Both the position numbers and the translations under genes were made by a program. From positions 124,001 to 188,000 of the forward strand of contig NZ_BCPT01000003.1 of NCBI RefSeq assembly GCF_001544095.1: DNA of 64,000 bases, given 5' to 3'. A model generated the notes under the pieces. It saw nothing but the letters and a program-made list of their open reading frames with translations. It ran no database searches and was not told where the DNA came from. This stretch comes from Enterococcus casseliflavus NBRC 100478. Its GTDB lineage: Bacteria; Bacillota; Bacilli; Lactobacillales; Enterococcaceae. Positions 49,944 to 58,194 of the stretch are shown piece after piece (position 1 is the first letter of the stretch; every line of letters starts with the position of its first letter).

Positions 49944-52082
49944 TTAGTTGATTTTTTTCAGCTGACTGATTTGGGCAGCGACTTGCTTCAAGAAGGCTTC
50001 TTGACCAGCCGGCTGTTCTTGGCTGTAAAGGTAGGCTTCGTATTGCTGCGTCAAGCGGATAAAATCACCATGGAACAGTGGATAGAATGCTTCGAGTCGT
50101 TGGGCATAATCGATCAACGGCTCCGCCTCGTTACGGTACAGAACTTTCGTCGTTTGCCGTAAAAACAAAGGATAGGCAGCAACTAGCGGCTGTTTGTTAA
50201 AGCGGCAGATCAACCATAAATGAATACGGAAAAACGAATGGCGGAAATAGAAAAGTAGGCCAAGTCCTAGGATAGCTAAGCCTCCAAAGAAGCCATTGCG
50301 CAGCGTTTGTTTCAACTCCTCAGTCAACCAAACGTCATCGGTAACCGCGGCTGTTGCAGAACTGCTGGTCGTGGTTTCGCTGCTTTCTGTTTCCCTGCTG
50401 CTCGATGGTGTTGTTTCGCTGCTAGCGGTCGGTGTTTCTTCGGAGCTAGTAGATTCTTGCGTCAACACGGGACGATCTGGATTTTGGAAACTAGGGGTCG
50501 GTTCAAAAGGTACCCAACCGTAGCCGTCAAAGTAGACTTCCACCCATGAGTGGGCATTCAAGTTGCGAACGGTATAGGTAGTAATGCCGTTTTCTGTTGC
50601 AGGAGATCCAGGAGAAAAGCCTTTTGCCCAGCGAGCAGGGATCTCTAAACTCCGTAGTAGCACGACCATTGCCGTGGAAAAATTGTCGCAGTAGCCGACT
50701 TGTGATTCAAATAAAAATTGATCAACATAATCTTGCTCTTCTGCAGGCACGACGGCATCGGTTTTGGAATAGCGGAATACTAGCGGATCTTTCAGATAGC
50801 TTTCAACCGCCGTGACTTGATCAAACAGACTGTTGCTGTCAGCGGTGATCTCAGCTGCGAGATCTCGTACCCGCTGCGGCAAAGAATCGGGTAACTGGAT
50901 ATAATCGATCGGAGAATCCGGATAGATCAAAGGCAGATTTTGGAGATTTTCTGCGGCAAAATCTGGATGGTCCCAATCGAGGGTCAAGGTGGTGTCTGGG
51001 AGTGGATCAATGAGATCGACCCGCTGGATGGCGTCGCTGATCTGAAACCCGCGAGCACCGTTTTCAAGGGACAACGTGCTGCGTCCATAGGGCAATGGGA
51101 CATAGTCTCCATGGTTTTGAAATTGGACCCGAACAGACTCGTTCTCAAGATAGGCTTGCTGATAGCTTTGATCCGCTATCGTGACGCCCTCTGCTTCTAA
51201 GCGAGCCTCTTCGCGGCTCGTACTGATCCAGCCTTTACCAGAATAAAAATCTTTGCTTTCCACCCGCCAGTAATGCGGGGTTTCTTGTTGTGCTTCAAAT
51301 AAAATCGTCGCATCATCCAGTAGTGGTCCACCTAATTGACGGTCATTTTCACTGAATCCAGTGCGAGAGCCGCTGGGCGTGCCATGTTCTTCAATAAATT
51401 GATAAAAACCCAGCTGATTCAGATTTGTCCGTATAGGCGTGGAACGGGCTGCCAACTGTTCCCGCAGGCTCGTTTGCGGCAAGTAGACAGCAGTGACGGC
51501 TAATCCACCAATCAATAGCATCACAGCGAACCAGGGAGCGATCGTTTGACTGGATTGAAAGACGCTGCGCTGGATCAGTGAAGAAGCCAAGGCACAAAGA
51601 AAAATACCCATCAAATGCCACGTCAGATCAAATTGATTAAAAATCACGACTGTTAGCAAGTAGCCGATCATGGTAGCGTAAATCAAGAAAAAGCGTTGAT
51701 AAGCGATCGGTAAGATCGCTAAAAACAAAACCCAACTAACGATCAATGTCACCGCCGCCAGTTCGGTGATATAGCCGACTTCACCGCTGAGGATCTCTTG
51801 AAAGGCACGGTGCAGGTCTAGCCAAAAACGCAGCAGCCAATCAAAAGAAAAGGCAGTCCCATAAGGAAAGATCCGATACAAGACGATCAGCCAAGCGGCT
51901 GCCAGCAAAGGCAAACTGTAACGGACTTTCGGCACCACGGTCAAAATCAAACAGACACTAAAGGCATAAGTTAAAAGGGTGAACTGATTGCCAAGGTCAT
52001 AAACTGCGATAAACGGCAAGATCACCAGTGATAGACTGAGAAAGGTCAGAAGACCAATCAGCGCTTTCTTAATAAATCTCAT
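49944..52082 (-). CDS. transglutaminase-core membrane protein (TgpA-like)
   Basis: A 712-residue protein with about six membrane helices at the N terminus (residues 1-210), an extracellular transglutaminase-like domain with catalytic Cys in VGYCDNFSTAMVVLLRSLEIPARW and His in NAHSWVEVYFDGYGWVPFEPTPSF, a Ser/Thr-rich linker (about 535-575), another membrane helix and a C-terminal cytoplasmic DUF4129-like tail. It is the last gene of a MoxR-DUF58-transglutaminase operon, overlapping DUF58 by four bases. The biochemical role of such operons is unsettled; envelope function or protein assembly is suggested for relatives. Confidence 0.9.
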   Translation of the reverse strand: MRFIKKALIGLLTFLSLSLVILPFIAVYDLGNQFTLLTYAFSVCLILTVVPKVRYSLPLLAAAWLIVLYRIFPYGTAFSFDWLLRFWLDLHRAFQEILSGEVGYITELAAVTLIVSWVLFLAILPIAYQRFFLIYATMIGYLLTVVIFNQFDLTWHLMGIFLCALASSLIQRSVFQSSQTIAPWFAVMLLIGGLAVTAVYLPQTSLREQLAARSTPIRTNLNQLGFYQFIEEHGTPSGSRTGFSENDRQLGGPLLDDATILFEAQQETPHYWRVESKDFYSGKGWISTSREEARLEAEGVTIADQSYQQAYLENESVRVQFQNHGDYVPLPYGRSTLSLENGARGFQISDAIQRVDLIDPLPDTTLTLDWDHPDFAAENLQNLPLIYPDSPIDYIQLPDSLPQRVRDLAAEITADSNSLFDQVTAVESYLKDPLVFRYSKTDAVVPAEEQDYVDQFLFESQVGYCDNFSTAMVVLLRSLEIPARWAKGFSPGSPATENGITTYTVRNLNAHSWVEVYFDGYGWVPFEPTPSFQNPDRPVLTQESTSSEETPTASSETTPSSSRETESSETTTSSSATAAVTDDVWLTEELKQTLRNGFFGGLAILGLGLLFYFRHSFFRIHLWLICRFNKQPLVAAYPLFLRQTTKVLYRNEAEPLIDYAQRLEAFYPLFHGDFIRLTQQYEAYLYSQEQPAGQEAFLKQVAAQISQLKKIN

Positions 52083-53122
52083 CCTACCGCCTCCTCAAGT
52101 TTATTCAACTGCCTCATTAAATCAGCGTAGGTAAACACTTGGCAGCTGTTTTTTGCTTCCAACTGACTGAGGTAGTCTTCCAGTTGTGGGGTAAAAACCG
52201 GGGTAATGAAGACAAGATGGCTGCCAGTCAAAAGCGGTACCCCTTCAGGAACTTTCTCGAAGGGAAGGATCTGGGCATAGGCAGCGGCATCCGTTTGGTA
52301 AGGAGAAGTCAATCCGTCACCAATCAAGAGCGGCTGAAAAAGTCGTTGATTTTGCGAGAAATGGTGGATCGAATAAAACAGTGTCAAAGTCTCTTCAAAA
52401 GCAGGATGATCTTCTCCCCAAAAGAGCAGAACGATGTCTTGTTCTTCTTCATGTTCTCGTTCGCGATAGATCAATTCCTGTTGTTTGCTGGATAATTTCC
52501 AATCGATATTTTTTAATGAATCCCCTAACTGGTATTGACGGAACTGTCGAATAGAAAAATTGGGTTCTCCGTGGGTTTGGCTGCGGACTTGCTGTTTAAA
52601 AAATGGCAGCAGGGTAACGGCTTCTGGCGCCAATTTAGGCAGGATCAAAATCGATTGTTTCGCAACTGCAGCGTAGCTTTTTTCAAAAAAGCCAAAGAGA
52701 TCCTGGCTGTACAATTGAACGGGTAATTCTTCATAGATGCCTCGCTCCTTTGGGGTCCAAGGCAGCTGCAGCCGAATCAGATTGCCTCGATAAAAGGCGC
52801 TGTGATGACTTTCCTTGAAACGATCGTCAAATTGTAAGGTGAAATCGACCAGCGGCAGCAGCGTCGGGCGATACTTGAAGACTTGCAGCGGTAAGGTGAT
52901 CGCTGTGTGTGTTTCAGCTTGGATCGATTCTTCTAAAATGATTTGGACCTTCTTGAGGGAGGGGAGCAAGAATACTGCATCAAGCAACAATAACAAAGTC
53001 AGTAAAAACCAAAGGCTCCAGCCAGCATTATTATTGAAGATCACACAGTAAGCCAGCAGCAGAAAATAGGCAGCGCTAAACAACAGGAGGCGCAGCAGGC
53101 GTTCAAGCTTCTTTTTCTTCAT
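52079..53122 (-). CDS. DUF58 domain protein
   Basis: A 347-residue protein with two N-terminal membrane helices and the DUF58 core (FSIRQFRQYQLGDSLKNIDWKLSSKQQELIYRERE), a von Willebrand A-like fold that normally works with a MoxR ATPase. GAGGAG precedes ATG 53122. It lies two bases after the MoxR gene and overlaps the transglutaminase gene by four. Confidence 0.9.
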   Translation of the reverse strand: MKKKKLERLLRLLLFSAAYFLLLAYCVIFNNNAGWSLWFLLTLLLLLDAVFLLPSLKKVQIILEESIQAETHTAITLPLQVFKYRPTLLPLVDFTLQFDDRFKESHHSAFYRGNLIRLQLPWTPKERGIYEELPVQLYSQDLFGFFEKSYAAVAKQSILILPKLAPEAVTLLPFFKQQVRSQTHGEPNFSIRQFRQYQLGDSLKNIDWKLSSKQQELIYREREHEEEQDIVLLFWGEDHPAFEETLTLFYSIHHFSQNQRLFQPLLIGDGLTSPYQTDAAAYAQILPFEKVPEGVPLLTGSHLVFITPVFTPQLEDYLSQLEAKNSCQVFTYADLMRQLNKLEEAVG

Positions 53123-53124
53123 CG

Positions 53125-54063
53125 CTATCTCCTCGTTGGGACAGGCACTCGTTGGATCATCTGTTTCATCAAGTCTGAAAGGGTCTCCGTGCTGGCATGA
53201 ACGCCACCTTTCAGTAATAAACGATGACCGAAGACTGCTGGTAAAATTCGCTGCAAGTCTTGCGGCGTGACAAAGGTCCGACCTTCCGTCAATGCTAACG
53301 CTTTGGCCCCTTTTAAGAAGGCGATCCCACCACGAGGGCTGATACCAAGGTCAATGGCATTATGCTGACGGCTCGCTTGAACCAGCTGCAATGCGTAACG
53401 GGCGACCTGCTCATCGACATACACGTCATCGACCATCGCTTTTAAAGCGGTCACTTCATCAGCATGTAAAATGGTTTGGATCTGATCCAAGCTTTGCTGT
53501 CGTTTTCCAGTCAAGAGGGCGAGCTCATCTTGAAAATCTGGGTAACCGATATGCAGGCGGAACAAAAAACGATCCAATTGGGCTTCAGGCAAAGGATACG
53601 TTCCTTCATACTCGATTGGATTTTGCGTGGCTAAAACAAAAAAGTGGGGACTCAATGGGTACGTTTGATTGTCGATGGTGACATGATTTTCTGACATGGC
53701 TTCTAAGAGTGAGGCTTGCGTCCTTGGTGTGGTTCGGTTGATCTCATCTGCCAAGAGGACGGAGGTGAAGATCGGGCCAGGACGAAACTCGAACTGGTGG
53801 CTTTGGGAATTAAAAATCGACACACCTAACACATCGTTAGGTAAAAGGTCTGGGGTAAACTGTACCCGTTTGTAGTCACTTTGAATGGCTTTGGCTAACG
53901 ATTTGACCAACATCGTTTTCCCAACACCAGGGATATCTTCGAATAAAACGTGTCCGCCAGCAAGCAGCGCAGCCACGGTAAATTGGATCACATCTCGTTT
54001 GCCTAAAATCACTTTTTCCACTTCTGCGATCAAGGCATCTATTTTTTGTAATTCAGCGGTCAT
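53125..54063 (-). CDS. MoxR-family AAA ATPase
   Basis: A 312-residue AAA+ ATPase: Walker A DIPGVGKTMLV, Walker B VLLADEINR, sensor region FVLATQNPIEYEGTYPLPEAQLDRFLF and a lid domain (SPRGGIAFLKGAKALALTEGR). MoxR proteins act as chaperone-like partners of DUF58/VWA proteins encoded beside them. GGAGG lies seven bases before ATG 54063. First gene of the three-gene operon. Confidence 0.93.
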   Translation of the reverse strand: MTAELQKIDALIAEVEKVILGKRDVIQFTVAALLAGGHVLFEDIPGVGKTMLVKSLAKAIQSDYKRVQFTPDLLPNDVLGVSIFNSQSHQFEFRPGPIFTSVLLADEINRTTPRTQASLLEAMSENHVTIDNQTYPLSPHFFVLATQNPIEYEGTYPLPEAQLDRFLFRLHIGYPDFQDELALLTGKRQQSLDQIQTILHADEVTALKAMVDDVYVDEQVARYALQLVQASRQHNAIDLGISPRGGIAFLKGAKALALTEGRTFVTPQDLQRILPAVFGHRLLLKGGVHASTETLSDLMKQMIQRVPVPTRR

Positions 54064-54200
54064 CTGATAACCTCCCTACGTTCGTTTCTTCCATTGTAAC
54101 GGTTTTCTAGGACTGTCGCAATTTTCGTGTAACAATTAAAGAAAATTTCAAGAATATTCAAAAAAAGAAAAATCCTTTCTGCGGATTTGCGAAAGAAAAA

Positions 54201-54234
54201 CAAAAAACTCCCGAAGCGTTTCCTCGGAAGTTTG
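54201..54234 (-). terminator. terminator of the FAD/NAD(P)-binding protein gene
   Basis: On the minus strand CAAACTTCCGA pairs with TCGGGAGTTTTTTG, with a nine-base loop and a T run. Confidence 0.75.
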
Positions 54235-54255
54235 CGTTTGATAGAAAAGAAGCGA

Positions 54256-56097
54256 CTAGAAGGTGTGATGCAAGAGGTCATTGGCGATCTGGTCCGCCTG
54301 CCGTAAATTCCAAGCATCGGTTCCTGGCTGAGCAGTGGCAGCCGTCAGCCAGTGGATGCCTTCTGTGGGAATCCCAAAACAATAGAGGGTAGGGTAAGGA
54401 CGGTCATCTGGTCCAAGGATCTGATTGGTCTCAGGATCGATGGCGATCGCACCCGTCTCAAAAGGCACCTCATTGGGGATCGCCAACTGGTGCGGGTGAA
54501 TGATCCGATCGTTTAGCAGTTGCCGCAACAAGGAATTGTTGGTTCGACGAATCGCTGTCGATGGAATGCGAGCCTCAATTAATTGCGTCGCGTGATAGTG
54601 TGTGTCGTCAAATCGCTTTGAATACGTACAGTAAGCCTCCTCGATCTCAACAGTCATGTCAGGACCTAGTAAGGTCACCACTCCCGCTTCCATCAATGCC
54701 ACCAGTTCCTGCAGTCGCTGAACTGGCGGTCCGATCGATAAAAAGCTGTTCAAGGGAACGAAAGACTGCCAAAAGAGTGTTTTCAGGTCTTGTGCTGGCA
54801 TTAGCTGATGATCGAGAACAAACCGAATCGGGTCCCGCAGATCTTTGAAGACTTCCAAGGCACTGCTGATAGGTCCTGTTAGATTGCCTTTTTCGGCATC
54901 TTGGATTTGGGTACGTAATAGTGCAATGAAAAAGTCTTGAAACGACTGTTGCTTTTTCTGAGCAAAGGGGTCGGCTAGTTGTTGCCATGACCACCACTCC
55001 GTCGTAGGAAGCTGCCATTTTTTCAGCAAGTCTTCAGATCCTTCAGAGGCAACAAAGGCGGCGGTAAAAGCGGCAAGCTGATCTTTGTCCAGCAGCTGTT
55101 TTTCTAAAAGCAGCGTCTCATAATAGACGAGTTCTGCCTCTTTTTTTAAATAGAAGAGCAGGGTCTTACCAGCAACCGTTTTGGCTGCTTGCCAAGCAGC
55201 GAGGCGTTCAGGGGTCAAAAAAACGGGCTTTCGCTGCTGCGTCGGTGTTTTTTGATTGCGGCCACGAGGATGATACGGGACACCCCGACGAGAACCTGCG
55301 ATGATTTGCGGTTCTTCACCAGAAGGTTGATAGACGAGGGATCCATTGACTTTGACGAAGGTTCCGCCCCGACCGCTGGTCAAGCGGGTGACGTAATCGT
55401 AAAAGGCAAGTCCTAGTCCCCGTAAAATCACAGGTTCGCCAGCTTTCACCGCCGTTAGATCCGTATCTGCCGCATTGGCTGGCGGTGTATAAAACCAGCC
55501 ATTATTTTCTGCGGCCGCCGCCAATCGTTGTTCTGCTGCTGACAGTTGGGCTTGTGAATGGCCTGTAGCTAAGACGACGGCATCAACAAGAAATGTGTGG
55601 TGAGCCGTCGTCAACTGGTAGCGATTTTTGGAAAGAGGGGTCAAGGAGCTGACACTGTCTGACAGATGGTTGACGGTAATGGATTCAGGCAGATCTTTTA
55701 ATAGCTGCTGATAAAACCACTGCTGATAGAGGCCATATAACGCCCGCGAGCAATGCCCGTTAGGATCAAGTGAATCAAGTGCTGTGCATTCCGCAACGAG
55801 TTCAGGAGCATGCGTGGCTGCGAAATGTTTCCCTTCTGTCACTGCCCATTCGTATAAGGTAGGACCTTTGACCACGGGACCGCCGGTGCTTAATGTGTCA
55901 TCCGTGAAAAGGGTGACTTGACTGGTTACAGAATTCAATAGCAGATCCGCCGATTGGTCCGTGCGCCAAACTGCCCCAGGAAGAAAGGGATCAAACAGCA
56001 GCAAGTCGATGGCTTGTTTGTTTTGTTTGCTATGAGCGATCAGTCGTTCTGAAAGTGAAAGTCCACGAGGACCAGCACCAATGATAGCTATTTTCAT
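54256..56097 (-). CDS. FAD/NAD(P)-binding oxidoreductase-like protein
   Basis: A 613-residue flavoprotein of the NAD_binding_9 type. The N terminus MKIAIIGAGPRGLSLSERL is a dinucleotide-binding fold; LLLNSVTSQVTLFTDD and VDAVVLATGHSQ are typical of this family, and the C terminus contains CFGIPTEGIHWLTAATAQPGTDAW. The reaction is not known. GAGGCGG precedes the ATG. The ROK regulator gene lies 37 bases upstream on the same strand, so the two likely form an operon. Confidence 0.8.
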   Translation of the reverse strand: MKIAIIGAGPRGLSLSERLIAHSKQNKQAIDLLLFDPFLPGAVWRTDQSADLLLNSVTSQVTLFTDDTLSTGGPVVKGPTLYEWAVTEGKHFAATHAPELVAECTALDSLDPNGHCSRALYGLYQQWFYQQLLKDLPESITVNHLSDSVSSLTPLSKNRYQLTTAHHTFLVDAVVLATGHSQAQLSAAEQRLAAAAENNGWFYTPPANAADTDLTAVKAGEPVILRGLGLAFYDYVTRLTSGRGGTFVKVNGSLVYQPSGEEPQIIAGSRRGVPYHPRGRNQKTPTQQRKPVFLTPERLAAWQAAKTVAGKTLLFYLKKEAELVYYETLLLEKQLLDKDQLAAFTAAFVASEGSEDLLKKWQLPTTEWWSWQQLADPFAQKKQQSFQDFFIALLRTQIQDAEKGNLTGPISSALEVFKDLRDPIRFVLDHQLMPAQDLKTLFWQSFVPLNSFLSIGPPVQRLQELVALMEAGVVTLLGPDMTVEIEEAYCTYSKRFDDTHYHATQLIEARIPSTAIRRTNNSLLRQLLNDRIIHPHQLAIPNEVPFETGAIAIDPETNQILGPDDRPYPTLYCFGIPTEGIHWLTAATAQPGTDAWNLRQADQIANDLLHHTF

Positions 56098-56134
56098 ATC
56101 ACACCGCCTCTATTATTCTATGGTCATTGTGTCA

Positions 56135-57130
56135 TCAACGGGCTAAGTCAAAAGGTGTCTTGCGGAAAATCAGCCAGTGCATGCCTAGCACCATGGCTTC
56201 CTCGATGGCATCGATATAATGAAAAGCAGGCTGATTGGGTTGTTGCTGCAGCAATGGATTTTTTTGGATCGCGTCTAAGAGATCGGTTTTTACTGCATCA
56301 CTGCTGGCTAAAATAATACAGTGGGGGGCAAAAGCTGCATTGTAAAATGGCAGTAAGCTTGTCAGGCGCTGAACCAAAGCCGTGCGGTCTTGCGGTGCCC
56401 CTTGATCCAAGTAGCCGGGCAAAAATTTTGCCTCTCCCGCTAGGGCGTCTTTTCCTTCTAAAAGTGCACCATTGACCAGGAGCGTGATACCAGGCATGCT
56501 TTTTTCGGGATTGTACATGCCGACGATGTTTTGCTGCAAGGGTATCTGTTGGGCGATGCAATAGCCGATCGTTAAAATATGGGCATCGTTTTGACAGTAG
56601 AAGGGCAGTGCAGTGACCTCTGCCACGAGAGCTGCCAGCTGCCAGCCATTGAATTTTTCATACCAGCTGGAAGTCACGGTTCCTCCACTGATTTTTCCTG
56701 GTAAAAAGAGGGCGATCTGTTCCACAGAGGGAAATAATGCTAGCTCGTTCGTTACACATTCTTGAAAGCGATGAGGGGCAACATCAGGAAACGGCTGGTC
56801 GTGTTTTGCCAAAACCTTCCCCTTGCGGTCGATCAGCATGGACCAAAGAGCCAAGGAACCATCGTGATCAATAAAGCTAAGCAAAAGAGAATGGCCTCGG
56901 TCTTGGTTGAGCTGATAGGTCACAGCAGGCCGCCCTAGCTCTTTTTGCTCCAGCGGACCTTTAGTGATTTCCCCCTCTGCCAACAATTCTTTTAATAATG
57001 AGTTAGTGGTGACCATGCTGATGCCCGTTTTCTTTACTAAATCGGAGGCGAATAATGCCCCGTTTTGAAATAAGGTTTTTAAAACCAGCTGTTTGTTTTG
57101 CTGACGAATGGAATGGGTGGTAGAAGCCAT
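56135..57130 (-). CDS. ROK-family transcriptional regulator
   Basis: A 331-residue protein with an N-terminal winged helix (SIRQQNKQLVLKTLFQNGALFASDLVKKTGISMVTTNSLLKELL) and a ROK sugar-kinase-like domain. The kinase-type ATP and zinc-binding motifs are weak: the usual DGDGxxG and CxCG signatures are not seen, so catalytic activity is unlikely. It probably senses a sugar or sugar phosphate and controls the divergent HAD gene and its own operon through the TTAATTAAGTATAC repeats in the shared promoter region. Confidence 0.82.
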   Translation of the reverse strand: MASTTHSIRQQNKQLVLKTLFQNGALFASDLVKKTGISMVTTNSLLKELLAEGEITKGPLEQKELGRPAVTYQLNQDRGHSLLLSFIDHDGSLALWSMLIDRKGKVLAKHDQPFPDVAPHRFQECVTNELALFPSVEQIALFLPGKISGGTVTSSWYEKFNGWQLAALVAEVTALPFYCQNDAHILTIGYCIAQQIPLQQNIVGMYNPEKSMPGITLLVNGALLEGKDALAGEAKFLPGYLDQGAPQDRTALVQRLTSLLPFYNAAFAPHCIILASSDAVKTDLLDAIQKNPLLQQQPNQPAFHYIDAIEEAMVLGMHWLIFRKTPFDLAR

Positions 57131-57154
57131 AGGTGTTCTCCTTAATGAAGTGAT

Positions 57155-57190
57155 TTAATTAAGTATACCGACGGGATGAAACGATGTAAA
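57155..57190 (-). promoter_or_regulatory. promoter and operator of the ROK-flavoprotein operon
   Basis: On the minus strand TTTACA and TATACT are 17 bases apart. The -10 is embedded in TTAATTAAGTATAC (57155-57168, plus-strand reading), which recurs inverted in the divergent promoter. Confidence 0.75.
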
Positions 57191-57207
57191 GTTTTTAAAA
57201 GACTGAC

Positions 57208-57258
57208 TTGACGGAAAACTTGAAAATAAGTATACTTAATTAACAATGTTAATTAAGT
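57208..57258 (+). promoter_or_regulatory. promoter and operators of the HAD gene
   Basis: TTGACG (57208) and TATACT (57231) are 17 bases apart. GTATACTTAATTAA (57230-57243) is the exact inverted copy of 57155-57168, and TTAATTAAGT recurs at 57249-57258, the last two overlapping the transcription start. Confidence 0.75.
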
Positions 57259-57302
57259 GAGTCGCCATAAAGAGGACACGAGGTAGAGGGGAAGAGAAAC
57301 GT

Positions 57303-58109
57303 ATGATCAAATTAGTCATCACAGATTTAGACGGCACATTTTTGAACAGCCAAGGCAGTTTTGATCGGCCTTATTATGAACAAGTCAGCCAACAAATGAA
57401 AGAAGCGGGTGTTGCTTTTGCTGCGTGTACCGGCAAACAGTGTGAACGAGTGGAAGAACTGTTTGGTGAAGTAGCAGCGGATGTTTGGATTCTTGGGGAT
57501 AGCGCGACCCGCATCAAACATTAAGGCGAATACATCTTTGAATCACTGCTGCCAAACGAATTAGGGCGGCGGATCATTGCGAAGCTCGCTGCGATTGCGC
57601 AAGATCATGTGATCATCGCCTGTACACCGACTGCGGCGTACATTGCCGAAACGACCAATGAAGCAGATGCCCAGAAAGTGCGCGGCTCTTATCGGGTGGT
57701 CAAAACGGTGGCGGATTATCAAACCATCACCGAAGATTTTGTGAAGCTCACTATTTTTGATCCCAAACTACGTTGCTTTGAGCATGTCCAACAGTTAGGC
57801 GAGTTTACAAACGACGCCTACATCGTGGCTTCGGAAGCCGCTTGGATCGATATCACCAATCAAGGCGTCCACAAAGGAACGACTGTGGCACACTTGCAAG
57901 AATTGCTGCACGTCACACCAGAAGAGACAATGGTTTTCGGCGATGGCTTGAACGATTTGGAGTTGATGGCAGCTGGCACGTTTAGTTTCGCCATGAGCAA
58001 TGCCTTTGAGGAAGTCAAGACAGCGGCAGCGTTTGTGACCAAGTCAAACGATGAAAATGGCGTGCTGAAAACCATCGAACGTCTGTTACCGCTACAAATG
58101 AACCAATAA
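57303..58109 (+). pseudogene. Cof-type HAD-IIB phosphatase gene broken by an in-frame TAA
   Basis: The reading frame of 268 residues has every Cof/HAD-IIB landmark: VITDLDGTFLNSQG (nucleophile Asp), GDSATRIKH, MVFGDGLNDLELM and AMSNAFEEVK. It is interrupted by TAA at 57522-57524 after codon 73, and the frame continues without shift (GEYIFESLLPNELG). One base change from CAA, GAA or AAA would explain it. The gene is expected to dephosphorylate a sugar phosphate and is divergent from the ROK regulator. A sequencing error cannot be excluded, and a shorter protein could start at GTG/ATG downstream (57609). Confidence 0.85.
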
Positions 58110-58110
58110 A

Positions 58111-58193
58111 AAAACCGCTCCCTAGCAGGGATAGCACGTACTTTCATTTGATTGAAAGTAGAGTGCTGCCTGTTGCTAAGGAGCGGTTTTTTC
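58111..58193. terminator. 83-base nested hairpin terminator between convergent genes
   Basis: AAAAAACCGCTCC / GGAGCGGTTTTTT form the base. Inside, CAGG with CCTG, AGCAC with GTGCT and ACTTTCA with TGAAAGT continue the stem. A and T runs on both sides make it bidirectional. Confidence 0.85.
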
Positions 58194-58194
58194 G

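Noticed and set aside
57303-57524. Short 73-residue HAD protein as a functional gene
   Set aside because: It ends in the middle of a conserved domain and the remainder continues in the same frame, so it is a truncated product of one gene.
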